64,000 nt of DNA from Vibrio artabrorum. Its GTDB lineage: Bacteria > Pseudomonadota > Gammaproteobacteria > Enterobacterales > Vibrionaceae. The DNA lies in the NCBI RefSeq assembly GCF_024347295.1, contig NZ_AP025459.1, positions 1,116,001 to 1,180,000 of the forward strand, given 5' to 3'. The notes beneath the pieces are model-generated. The model was not told the origin of the DNA. It saw only the letters and a list, made by a program, of their open reading frames with translations, and ran no database searches. Positions 1 to 8,019 of the stretch are shown here, piece by piece. Each line of letters begins with the position of its first letter. Within the stretch, counting starts at the first letter, position 1. The translations under genes and the position numbers were made by a program.

Positions 1-1928
1 GCTTTTTGAAACTGACGAACAACTCGTTCGGTAAAGAAATCCATTAGTGGCTTGGGTAGGTAGGACTCCAGCAATTGACGTTGTGCTTCTTTATGTCCTA
101 AAGCATCAGCAACAGCGCTTAGTGATCGCGTCTCTAAATAAATCTGAAGCCCTCGGTGACGACGAATTGCCCTATGGGTAATAACACTGGCGATACTATC
201 AACATCCTGATCAGACAAGCCATACTCATAAGCGATATTGGCTTTTTCTTTAAGTAAACGAATAAAAAAAGGCTTTTTCTGGTATAAAGCGGCCGATGTT
301 TGTGGGCGAAAAACTTGGTTGTGTGAGCAAGTCAGCAGCAGGTACATCCAGTTGGGGTTGCCGATGGATTTCAAATGCTCTCTGGCAAGCTCGGTGTGCT
401 CCACAATAAAATCCACAATTAATTTGGAAAAGTCATTTAAAACTACATCTTGTTGCGCCAAATTACGCCCTCTACGCTCCTTTTCACTCGACAATATGAA
501 CTTCTTCCCAACCTGAAAGTAGCCTTGTCTTTTACCGTATTCATTAAACAATTGGAGTTTTTGAAGCCATGCAGGGGTGATCTTAGGGTGTTCAATAACA
601 AGTAATGCGGTCAAGGTAAACAGTGTCGAATTTGTAGGAAGATTAAGCTCCTTAATTAGCTCGTATGTCTTAGATCTAAATCCAAGAAAAACATCATAAT
701 CGGTACCTTTATAGCCTCCAATGCCATAATGATAAAAAGTAGCTACGGTGTTTTCTAAATGCACACTACCAATAGGGTGAGCTATAGCACCACGACCACC
801 TACGTTTCCTGTTATGGGTTTAACTCTACCATTCTCAATAAATGCTTTATTTCTTTCTTGTCTCCTTTTAATATCGTGAAAATGACTTACTAAAACCGTT
901 TTTAAATATCCCATATCTCGATTATTACGCGCCTCTATAATCTCGATTGCCTCCTCATCTTTAATCTGTAAAGGGATATCAGCAAACCAACGCACCTTTT
1001 CCAATTCACTTGTTTTACCGCCACTAGAGAAACTGGGTGGGTTTTGAACTTGTAAAACTTTAGGTCTAATAAAAGGCTTCAAAGGAGAAGGGTAAACCCT
1101 TCTATTAATAAACGCAGATTCATACGCCTCAATTGATGTTATAAGCGCCCTATTAAAGGCAACTAAATTGTTATTTTTGAAGATGCATTCTGATAATTTA
1201 ATTTGAAATACTTTATAAAAAGTCACTTGTACATTATTTTCATCAAGTAATAACTCGAAAGATTCAATCGTGCCTTTTTTATCTAATATCGATACAACCT
1301 CAAGTAAATTTATCAGCTCAAAGATTCTCGATTGGAGCGTGTTTGTTTTCTGCCCTAATCCATAAATCCTTAAGGCATCATGTATTTTATCAGTAAAATA
1401 ACGACCATATTTCACGTAGAGAAAGTCCAGCTGAACCACAACATTTCTACGCTCCTGTGATGTAATCAACCAACCATTTAGATAGGCCAGTTTATCATCA
1501 TTGACTGGCAGTGATTGATATTTACTAATGCAGTCCTGGATATAATGACTAATCTTTGTAATGCCAAATGTTCTTGTAGGAATATCAATGTTATTGACTT
1601 TGGCAAGTGTGCACATCACATTATGAATAGGCTTGGAGAAGGTTGTTATTGTTTTAAATTTCAAACCTTCTTGCTCTGCATAAATAAAACCAATGAGCAT
1701 GTCTAGATGGGATTGAAACTTATCTTTATTACTAAAGATCTCGATACCGTTAAATTTCGTCAAATCCTGAGAATACAAGAAAGCTGCATAAATATTAAAT
1801 ATCTGTATCTTTTTTGTTTCATATCCTTCTGGGTAAACTGAGTCAATTACAGCGCTCACCTGTAAGCTTAATGGCTTTGATATAGCACCAGATAGAAGAG
1901 ATAATTTGCTCAAAATACTAGTATTCAT
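1..1928 (-). CDS. Large tyrosine-recombinase-like protein, partial (C-terminus off the left edge)
   Basis: This frame stays open for at least 642 codons from an ATG at 1926-1928 and leaves the window. GAAGG lies 10 bases before the ATG. Most of the protein is unfamiliar. The last visible 60 residues look like the catalytic end of a tyrosine recombinase: HRAIRRHRG around residues 585-593, ALGH at 609-612, and the candidate nucleophile Tyr623 in ESYLP, 11 residues after the LGH as in that fold. I cannot see a confident upstream catalytic Arg. The gene reads inward from a junction that cuts trxC, which suits a recombinase at the end of an integrative element. Low GC compared with the flanking chromosome supports foreign origin. 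It could be the catalytic or an accessory member of a multi-recombinase module. Family call moderate; exact type unknown. Confidence 0.65.
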   Translation of the reverse strand, partial: MNTSILSKLSLLSGAISKPLSLQVSAVIDSVYPEGYETKKIQIFNIYAAFLYSQDLTKFNGIEIFSNKDKFQSHLDMLIGFIYAEQEGLKFKTITTFSKPIHNVMCTLAKVNNIDIPTRTFGITKISHYIQDCISKYQSLPVNDDKLAYLNGWLITSQERRNVVVQLDFLYVKYGRYFTDKIHDALRIYGLGQKTNTLQSRIFELINLLEVVSILDKKGTIESFELLLDENNVQVTFYKVFQIKLSECIFKNNNLVAFNRALITSIEAYESAFINRRVYPSPLKPFIRPKVLQVQNPPSFSSGGKTSELEKVRWFADIPLQIKDEEAIEIIEARNNRDMGYLKTVLVSHFHDIKRRQERNKAFIENGRVKPITGNVGGRGAIAHPIGSVHLENTVATFYHYGIGGYKGTDYDVFLGFRSKTYELIKELNLPTNSTLFTLTALLVIEHPKITPAWLQKLQLFNEYGKRQGYFQVGKKFILSSEKERRGRNLAQQDVVLNDFSKLIVDFIVEHTELAREHLKSIGNPNWMYLLLTCSHNQVFRPQTSAALYQKKPFFIRLLKEKANIAYEYGLSDQDVDSIASVITHRAIRRHRGLQIYLETRSLSAVADALGHKEAQRQLLESYLPKPLMDFFTERVVRQFQK

Positions 1929-2077
1929 ACGCAAGATACCTTCAATTATTGAATTAATAATAAAGCTAGTACTGGGTTGATAAGTTGTCAATAACATCGA
2001 TTAATTGAAAAAACATTTATTTTCAACAAAATCAACTAATTAAAGTTTTCTTGATAATAAAAACAAATCCACAGAAG
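1929..2077. mobile_element. Probable right end of an integrated element, abutting trxC
   Basis: This AT-rich stretch lies between the start of the recombinase-like gene and the first bases that encode thioredoxin. It contains imperfect inverted segments (GTTGAT near 1976 and ATCAAC near 2030). The crossover point should lie close to 2075-2078, where trxC homology begins. No second end is visible in this window, so no attachment-site repeat can be defined. The boundary is inferred from gene truncation, not from a repeat. Confidence 0.5.
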
Positions 2078-2308
2078 CTTGCTGTCGGTTTTGCGCCTGT
2101 GTTCAGCGACGTTGCAAAAGAACGCTCTGGAGATGTTCGATTCGTTAAGATTGATACTGAAGCACAGCAGCAGCTCGCGGCAATGTATCAAATCAGAAGC
2201 ATTCCGACCGTGATGGTGTTTAAAGACGGTAAACGTGTCGATACGATAAACGGTGCGCTACCAAAAGGTCAATTTGATCAATGGCTGAATCAAGCTCTAA
2301 CCAAATAA
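2051..2308 (+). pseudogene. trxC: Thioredoxin 2 (TrxC), 3' remnant lacking the active site
   Basis: From residue 17 of this frame ([13 protein letters not shown]) the product matches the second half of TrxC: the central strand (VRFVKIDTE), the cis-Pro loop ([13 protein letters not shown]) and the C-terminal helix (FDQWLNQAL). The N-terminal zinc-binding CxxC pairs and the catalytic WCxPC are missing. The first 16 codons are unrelated sequence next to the recombinase gene. TrxC is normally about 140-145 residues; here about 69 native residues remain. The only start is a TTG with no clear ribosome binding site. The missing half may sit at the far end of the element outside this window. As seen here it cannot be an active thioredoxin. 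Confidence 0.85.
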
Positions 2309-2942
2309 CATGGGGGTGAGCTATTGAATTTCATTTTTGCTTTATTCTAAGTAAGCACAAAAAAATAGGTTAGAGAGCCTTGTCATCACTTTATGGGTAT
2401 GTCTCAAATCGTGTGGTGACGGGCTAAGATCAACGCCCCATCAGCATCAAAGAGAAAATCTCACAGATGCTGATTGAAATGCCGAGATATTATCCATAAA
2501 TAAAATCCATTGAGTCAAACTGGGAACCTTTCTAATCACCAGTTTTCTTCAACAAAAAAGAGTATTGAAGAGATACCTGAGCGCGTCGCTCTTTATGATA
2601 GTGCTAACGTTCGACATGCCTTTCGCAAGTAGAGTGGTAACTCGTCATGCCAATACCGTAAAGGGACGATTTAACAGATAAGCGTCAATGCGAACCCAAT
2701 CAGAACAAGCCAACCACTTTACCGTCTCTCTATAAATTAAACCACTATAGAACAACAGCTTAACGGCTTTTCGACCGTATAAAATCTGGCTGAATTGTGA
2801 AATGTCGCAATGGTATTTTAGTTTAGAGTGGTGATAAATTTATTTTATCTTGACGACTATTTTTATTCGTTTTACCCAATCCAATTTCTCCTCCATAGTC
2901 GCGGAAAATTCATCGTTCCTTCGACTATCAGAGGCTCCTGCA
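2309..2942. other. Intergenic, no gene recognised
   Basis: These 634 bases carry no convincing coding region. One perfect 9-bp inverted repeat (ATCAGCATC at 2440-2448, GATGCTGAT at 2466-2474) forms a hairpin without a T-run. The stretch may be residual DNA from rearrangement around the broken trxC, but nothing in it identifies a source. Confidence 0.5.
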
Positions 2943-4094
2943 TTGGACAATATCCAACCAACAACTCGCATAACGGTCCCTGTTATTGCATTGTCTTTTT
3001 ACGCGATCGCTTCAGGCTACTTAATGAGTTCATTACCATTAATGCTGTCTGAGTATGGCTTAGACAAAAATTTATCGAGTTGGTTGGCGAGTGCATTCTA
3101 TGCAGGTCTACTGGCTGGTACATTATTGATTGAACGTGCCATTGCGCGTGTTGGTCACAAAGACGCGTTCGTCATCGCATTGAGTGTGTTCATCGCCACG
3201 ATCCTTGTATTGCCATTGATCCCACATCAAGCAGTATGGCTATTCGCTCGCTTTGTGGCAGGTGTGGCGGTTGCAGGTATCTTCGTGATTGTAGAGTCTT
3301 GGCTAATGAGCGGTGACGAATCACAACGAGCAAAACGCCTCGCTATCTACATGTGCTCACTGTACGGCGGTTCTGCCGTTGGTCAGCTTGGTATCGGTTA
3401 CCTAGGTATTACTGGTGGGGTACCTTTCATCGCAATGTTCACCCTTCTGTTTGGTGCGATCATTGTGCTGATGTACGGACAAGCAACGCCACCACAGATC
3501 CACGATGCGCAATCTTTGTCTTTAAAGCAGATCAGCAAATTAAGCCACAGCGCGCTCATTGGCTGCATTGTATCTGGATTAACACTCGGGGCGATTTATG
3601 GTTTGATGCCAGTTGAACTTGCTCAACGTAACATTGCTCACGAAGACATAGGCGGTTTGATGGCTTTAGTGATCATCGGTGGCATGGCTGTACAACCAAT
3701 GGTGACTTGGTTATCTCACCACGTAGGACAAGTGTTATTAATGGCTCTGTTCTGCCTACTAGGGGTTGCAAGCATTGGCGTGTTGACTATCAATCACGAT
3801 TTCTACGTATTAGGCATGAGCCTGTTCGTTTTGGGCATGGCAACATTTGCGCTGTACCCAATCGCGATTAACTTGGGGTGCCGCAACCTTGACCCAAACT
3901 ACTTGGTGTCAGTGACTCAAATTATGCTGCTTTGCTACAGCATCGGTTCTGTTGTTGGCCCCATCGTTGCAGACAGCTTTATGAATTCACAAGCAGGGCT
4001 GTTCACGTACCTGTTCGCGTCTCTGCTTGCGACAACGATATACATGCTGGTCGCGAGCCTAAAGCGCTCTCCTTTGCAGATTGCAGGCGAGTAA
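2943..4094 (+). CDS. MFS transporter, YcaD/YfkF-like
   Basis: A 383-residue inner-membrane protein with about 12 hydrophobic segments. It resembles the YcaD-type branch of the major facilitator superfamily: an early SGYLMSSLPLML segment, the RFVAGVAVAGIFVIVESWL helix, and RLAIYMCSLYGGSAVGQL at the central loop. These proteins are predicted proton-coupled exporters or importers with unknown substrates. An upstream TTG at 2850 is possible, but TTG 2943 has GAGG eight bases before it and starts just before the first membrane helix, so I prefer it. The gene is alone, with a weak terminator after it. Substrate cannot be inferred. Confidence 0.8.
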   Translation: MDNIQPTTRITVPVIALSFYAIASGYLMSSLPLMLSEYGLDKNLSSWLASAFYAGLLAGTLLIERAIARVGHKDAFVIALSVFIATILVLPLIPHQAVWLFARFVAGVAVAGIFVIVESWLMSGDESQRAKRLAIYMCSLYGGSAVGQLGIGYLGITGGVPFIAMFTLLFGAIIVLMYGQATPPQIHDAQSLSLKQISKLSHSALIGCIVSGLTLGAIYGLMPVELAQRNIAHEDIGGLMALVIIGGMAVQPMVTWLSHHVGQVLLMALFCLLGVASIGVLTINHDFYVLGMSLFVLGMATFALYPIAINLGCRNLDPNYLVSVTQIMLLCYSIGSVVGPIVADSFMNSQAGLFTYLFASLLATTIYMLVASLKRSPLQIAGE

Positions 4095-4122
4095 CTTCAG
4101 GACAATAAATATTTGCCACTAA

Positions 4123-4164
4123 GGCTCTGAGTGAGGACTTTACGTTTAAACTCCGGGCCTTTTT
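4123..4164 (+). terminator. Probable terminator of the MFS gene
   Basis: GGCTCTGAG at 4123-4131 pairs imperfectly with CTCCGGGCC at 4151-4159 (one wobble, one mismatch), followed by TTTTT. Confidence 0.45.
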
Positions 4165-4235
4165 GTTTTGCATCAATTGAAAATCGGTGAATGCGCTAAA
4201 TATTGATGAACTCGCTAAATGATGCGCTTTATTAC

Positions 4236-5135
4236 TTAATCTCTGTCTAATATCTGATAACTCTTTCGATATTGGCTGGGTGATAAACCGAAATGCTTTT
4301 TAAATCGATGCGAGAAGTTATAAGGATCTTTGTAGCCTAAACGATTGGCAATCATCGACACCGACCAATCTTGCTGCTTCAATAAACTGGTCGATTTATC
4401 CATTCTGAGCTGAATCAATTTGCGGCGAGGCGAGACATTAAACAATGACTTGGTGACCCGGTTTAACTGCTCTTCACTGATAAAGACACGCTCAGCCATC
4501 CCTGCAACTGTCCACGCCAAATGGAGACTGCTCTCGATTTCATTGTAGAGTGCCTGAACTCGCGCAGTGGTACTTGTCGACTTAGGTTCAAAGCCGGTCA
4601 AACTCCGAATGATCTCACTCATAAGCAACTTTCTATAACTCGCTCTGCCACCAATTTCAAAGTAAACCAAGTTCATTAACGACCAGATTTGTTCACATTC
4701 TCCGAACGGCACAATACGCTGACCTAAACTTGCAATGTGTTGCCACTGAGGAGTCGACGGTGTCAACATCCACGCCATCTTCCAATAATTGTATTGCGGG
4801 TCAAGCTCAAAACGGAAAGAGGTTTCAGCCGGAAGAACAACTAACGTATACGGCGTAATGGCTTGCACCGAGGTAGACGTCGTCAGTATACCGCCCCCTT
4901 CTTGTGTGAAAATGAGCGTATGCACGTCCACTGATTCGCGTTCCACCCAATAAGCATCGTACAGCTTAGCCATACCGGCCATGTAAACCCCACTACTCTT
5001 CATTTCTGGGATATCTTCAACGGTCAAAAAACGTTCTTTGCACGCTTCAGCTAAAAAGACGTCATCTTGCCATCTCGATTTAGGTCGCATTTGTTCAATG
5101 ACGGATTCGCACAGGTTTTGTTGTTTTTTGAACAT
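4236..5135 (-). CDS. AraC-family transcriptional regulator
   Basis: A 299-residue regulator. The C-terminal 100 residues form the double helix-turn-helix of AraC/XylS proteins, ending in SMIANRLGYKDPYNFSHRFKKHFGLSPSQYRK. The N-terminal half is a cupin-like effector domain (AITPYTLVVLPAETSFRF). The start ATG at 5135 follows a GGCGGA-like ribosome site. It is divergent from the MATE efflux gene with only 50 bases between the start codons, so it most likely regulates that gene and itself. Effector unknown. Confidence 0.9.
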   Translation of the reverse strand: MFKKQQNLCESVIEQMRPKSRWQDDVFLAEACKERFLTVEDIPEMKSSGVYMAGMAKLYDAYWVERESVDVHTLIFTQEGGGILTTSTSVQAITPYTLVVLPAETSFRFELDPQYNYWKMAWMLTPSTPQWQHIASLGQRIVPFGECEQIWSLMNLVYFEIGGRASYRKLLMSEIIRSLTGFEPKSTSTTARVQALYNEIESSLHLAWTVAGMAERVFISEEQLNRVTKSLFNVSPRRKLIQLRMDKSTSLLKQQDWSVSMIANRLGYKDPYNFSHRFKKHFGLSPSQYRKSYQILDRD

Positions 5136-5185
5136 GTTTTTATCCGCCTCAACTCACTATAGTTCTGCCATAAATTGGAGAACCT

Positions 5186-6583
5186 ATGACTACTAACACC
5201 AACCCTGAATTATACAACAAAAACACGGCTGAGAGCATATTACCGCGCATTCTCAAGCTCGGTTTACCTGTTGCATTACAAAGTGCGCTTGTCGCAATTC
5301 TAGCCCTTGCTGACGTACTGATGGTTAGTGACTACGGTATGGAAGCGACAGCAGCAGTGGGAATTGCATCAAAGTGGCACTTCGTAGCAATTATGATTAT
5401 GGCTGGCTTAGCCTCAGCAAACGGCACACTGGTTGCGCAATATTGGGGAAAAAACGACCGTAAAAGCGCACGCACCGTATCATCCATTGCAATGGTGTTT
5501 GGTCTAAAAGTTCTGCTGCCTGTTACTGCTATCATCACTCTTGGCTCCCACTTTTTAATGATGTTGCAAACCAGCGATCAAACTGTGATAGCACTCGGCG
5601 CGACTTATCTTTGGTACGGCTTCCCTGTCCTACTTCTGACTCATATTGTTGTCGTGGTAGAAGCCAGCCTACGCTCATCGGGTGACACTGTAACACCTCT
5701 ATTATTAGGGGCGGTGACCATTGCACTCAACATTGCACTTAACTTCATTCTGATTAAAGGTGCCTTTGGTATTCCTGCGATGGGTGTTGCGGGTGCAGCG
5801 CTTGCAACGACACTAGCTCGCGCAATTCAAGTTGGCTTGATGTATGGCTATATGCGTATGCGTAAACACTGGCTATTAACGACACCAAGTTCACCACATC
5901 GTCCGTCATTGTGGTTGTCTTACCGTCGTATTGCACTGCCATTAACAATGAATGCCGTATTGTGGGCAATGGGCACCATGGCGTACCAAATGATCTTCGG
6001 TCATATGGGGACAACAGAGTTGGCTGTATTCTCTATGCTCGCGCCCTTTGAATCGCTGTGTTATTCGGTATTTTTCGGTATTTCAGTGGCGTGTTCAGTA
6101 CTGCTAGGTCATTCATTGGGTCGTGATGAGTTTGATGAAGCGATGAGTATGGGACTGACCTTCATTAAAGCCGTCGTTGGCTTTGGCGCGGTTGTCGGTC
6201 TTCTTCTCTTCGTCGGCAAGGAGCACGTATTGAGTTGGCTGAATTTAACAGACGAGAAGTTATACCCACTCGCAGCACCAGCAATCATGATCATGTGTTT
6301 TGCTGTGGTGATTCGCATGCTAAACATGGTGATCATTAACGGTATTATTCGTGCTGGTGGTGACAACGCGTTTTGTCTACGCATGGATTTTATTGCGATG
6401 TGGATGGTTGGCATTCCAGTATGTGTGTACGGTGCCTTTGTCGCGGGATGGGATTTCAAATACATCTATGGCCTGATGTTGGTAGAAGAAGTGGTCAAAC
6501 TGGCCATATGTTCACACCGCTACCTAAGCCGACGCTGGATCAACAACCTAACAGTGACCCACGAAGAGCCGCAAACTGCATAA
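5186..6583 (+). CDS. MATE-family multidrug efflux transporter
   Basis: A 465-residue inner-membrane protein with about 12 hydrophobic segments arranged in two MatE halves (residues about 20-180 and 245-410). The first half contains LPVALQSALVAILALADVLMV and later AAVGIA; both are typical of cation/drug antiporters of the NorM/DinF group. Members export cationic drugs or metabolites in exchange for Na+ or H+. GGAGA lies five bases before the ATG. The divergent AraC gene 50 bases away is the likely regulator. Substrate and exact subfamily not determined. Confidence 0.9.
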   Translation: MTTNTNPELYNKNTAESILPRILKLGLPVALQSALVAILALADVLMVSDYGMEATAAVGIASKWHFVAIMIMAGLASANGTLVAQYWGKNDRKSARTVSSIAMVFGLKVLLPVTAIITLGSHFLMMLQTSDQTVIALGATYLWYGFPVLLLTHIVVVVEASLRSSGDTVTPLLLGAVTIALNIALNFILIKGAFGIPAMGVAGAALATTLARAIQVGLMYGYMRMRKHWLLTTPSSPHRPSLWLSYRRIALPLTMNAVLWAMGTMAYQMIFGHMGTTELAVFSMLAPFESLCYSVFFGISVACSVLLGHSLGRDEFDEAMSMGLTFIKAVVGFGAVVGLLLFVGKEHVLSWLNLTDEKLYPLAAPAIMIMCFAVVIRMLNMVIINGIIRAGGDNAFCLRMDFIAMWMVGIPVCVYGAFVAGWDFKYIYGLMLVEEVVKLAICSHRYLSRRWINNLTVTHEEPQTA

Positions 6584-6632
6584 CCCTCTAAATTGACCAA
6601 TCTAGGTTTACAGTTAAGTATTAAATAGAAAC

Positions 6633-6660
6633 AAAAAGGTTTGGTAAATCAAACCTTTTT
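6633..6660. terminator. Bidirectional terminator between the MATE gene and ygbA
   Basis: AAAAAGGTTTG at 6633-6643 and CAAACCTTTTT at 6650-6660 form an 11-bp stem with a 6-base loop and a T-run on both strands. It overlaps the stop codon of ygbA. Confidence 0.85.
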
Positions 6661-7080
6661 GTTGCCTCGTTCTCTAGAGATATCACTATTTTTATCCATT
6701 CGGATATGGCGATTCGACACATTCGGCAATGGCTTATCGGGCACTTTTCGTTGCTCATGAAACAAATGCCTGAACGCTAAAATCGGATGCTTAAGTAACA
6801 TTCTAGGCCCAGCATAACGCATCACTAACCGCATCTGCTGTTTCGGTTCGGGCTTATAGCAATGTATTGGACACTTGTTACAAGTCGGTTTGGTTTCACC
6901 ATAAGGGCAGCGATCAAGTCGCGTTTCGGCATAGCGTAACAGTTGCTCACACTCTTCACATAACGCGCCATTCTGACGCACTGCACCGTGGTGATCTTTA
7001 CAGTAGATGTGCACCATCGCAATCACGGTTTTGTACTCCGTTGCGAGTTCGCCTTGTAGAATGTTGTTATGTTGAAACAT
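6649..7080 (-). CDS. ygbA: YgbA-like nitrous oxide-stimulated promoter family protein
   Basis: A 143-residue cytoplasmic protein matching the YgbA family. It carries a dense Cys/His pattern: IYCKDHH, CEECEQL, then CPYGETKPTCNKCPIHCYKP, suggesting a metal or Fe-S site. The C-terminal part has RLVMRYAGPRMLLKHPILAFRHL, conserved in the family. YgbA is part of the NsrR nitrosative-stress regulon in enterics and supports growth after NO exposure; its chemistry is unsettled. It starts two bases after the stop of the upstream acetyltransferase, so the two are probably co-transcribed. I saw no clear NsrR operator upstream. Confidence 0.85.
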   Translation of the reverse strand: MFQHNNILQGELATEYKTVIAMVHIYCKDHHGAVRQNGALCEECEQLLRYAETRLDRCPYGETKPTCNKCPIHCYKPEPKQQMRLVMRYAGPRMLLKHPILAFRHLFHEQRKVPDKPLPNVSNRHIRMDKNSDISRERGNKKV

Positions 7081-7082
7081 GA

Positions 7083-7598
7083 TTAATTGCCCAGAGATAA
7101 ACCGTACAGGTTGAGATTAACACTTTCACTTAATACGTCTTCGACTCGCTCAAAGACAAAACCTAATTTTGTCAGCAATGCGATACTTCGAATGTTATCT
7201 GAGGTCGTGATGGCAACTAAATGATCGATATCAGCGTGATGTTTCGCTTGTTCAATTATCGCTTGTGCCGCTTCTCGTGCAAAACCTTGACCGTACGCTT
7301 CAGGGACAAAACCATAACCAATATCATGTGACGCTAAAGTCTCTCGTTTAATTAATCCACAGATACCAATTGGGATGGAACAATCTTTGATTTCGACCAT
7401 TAGTAAGCACACTCCCTTCTCTCTGTGCATCGTGAGAATGTTATTTTCGATGTATTCAACAGCCTTGTCAGTATCAGTAATGCCCTTGTCTCCAATATAA
7501 CGTAGGAAATCTTGTGAGCTGTATAATCGTTGAATAAACACCGCATCTTGAGGTGTGATCATTCTTAATCGTAAACGTTCGGTCTCGACTGCCTGCAT
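7083..7598 (-). CDS. GNAT N-acetyltransferase, RimJ/RimL-like
   Basis: A 171-residue acetyltransferase of the Acetyltransf_3 (RimJ/RimL) type. It begins TERLRLRMITPQDAVFIQRL, carries the acetyl-CoA-binding region IGYGFVPEAYGQGFAREAAQAI, and ends in LLTKLGFVFE. I chose the ATG at 7598 because AAGGAA lies nine bases upstream; the in-frame ATG nine codons earlier has no such site. It precedes ygbA in a probable two-gene operon. The substrate could be a protein N-terminus or a small amine. Confidence 0.85.
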   Translation of the reverse strand: MQAVETERLRLRMITPQDAVFIQRLYSSQDFLRYIGDKGITDTDKAVEYIENNILTMHREKGVCLLMVEIKDCSIPIGICGLIKRETLASHDIGYGFVPEAYGQGFAREAAQAIIEQAKHHADIDHLVAITTSDNIRSIALLTKLGFVFERVEDVLSESVNLNLYGLSLGN

Positions 7599-7695
7599 AG
7601 TGATATTTTCCTTGCTGAATACCATGTAAATATTGAGTTCTAGATCTAAAATGATTATCCTCCACCGCCTAAACTAAATACAAGGCTATGCAGCA

Positions 7696-7905
7696 ATGAA
7701 CCGTAAGAAAAAAATCAACCAAATTCTAAAGAAGAAGCAGAAACAAGCGAATTCGAAACTGCATGGTAGCAACAAGCCTCGCTACATTTCTAAAGCTGAC
7801 CGTGCAAAAATGGAAGCTGAAGAACAGGCTAAAGCCGCTCAAGAGCAAGCTGAAGGCACAGTTGAAGCGACTGTTGAAGTCGAAGAGACAAAAGCTGCAG
7901 AGTAA
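7696..7905 (+). CDS. DUF2986 family small basic protein
   Basis: A 69-residue protein with a highly basic front (MNRKKKINQILKKKQKQANSKLHGSNKPRYISKADRAK) and an acidic Glu/Ala-rich tail. It matches the DUF2986 family common in Vibrio and Shewanella. The basic half suggests nucleic-acid or ribosome contact, but no function is established. A strong terminator follows, so it is a single-gene unit. Confidence 0.8.
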   Translation: MNRKKKINQILKKKQKQANSKLHGSNKPRYISKADRAKMEAEEQAKAAQEQAEGTVEATVEVEETKAAE

Positions 7906-7961
7906 GTTATAAACTCGCAGCTCTCTTGTCTGATACTCTCCAAGAGCCAACAGACAAGAAC

Positions 7962-7993
7962 AAAAAAGCAGCCTCTAATTGGGCTGCTTTTTT
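7962..7993 (+). terminator. Terminator of the DUF2986 gene
   Basis: Stem GCAGCC (7968-7973) with GGCTGC (7982-7987), flanked by A6 and T6. The flanking runs could also let it stop leftward transcription from the metal-importer operon. Confidence 0.85.
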
Positions 7994-8019
7994 GATCCTA
8001 CCATTTTTAATCGCGCTGA

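Noticed and set aside
2440..2474. Terminator after the trxC remnant
   Set aside because: A perfect 9-base inverted repeat exists but no T-run follows on either strand.
2850..2942. Upstream TTG start for the MFS gene
   Set aside because: It adds 31 residues without homology and has no ribosome site; TTG 2943 has GAGG at good spacing.
7600..7690. NsrR operator before the acetyltransferase-ygbA pair
   Set aside because: I found no paired AAGATGCATTT-like halves.
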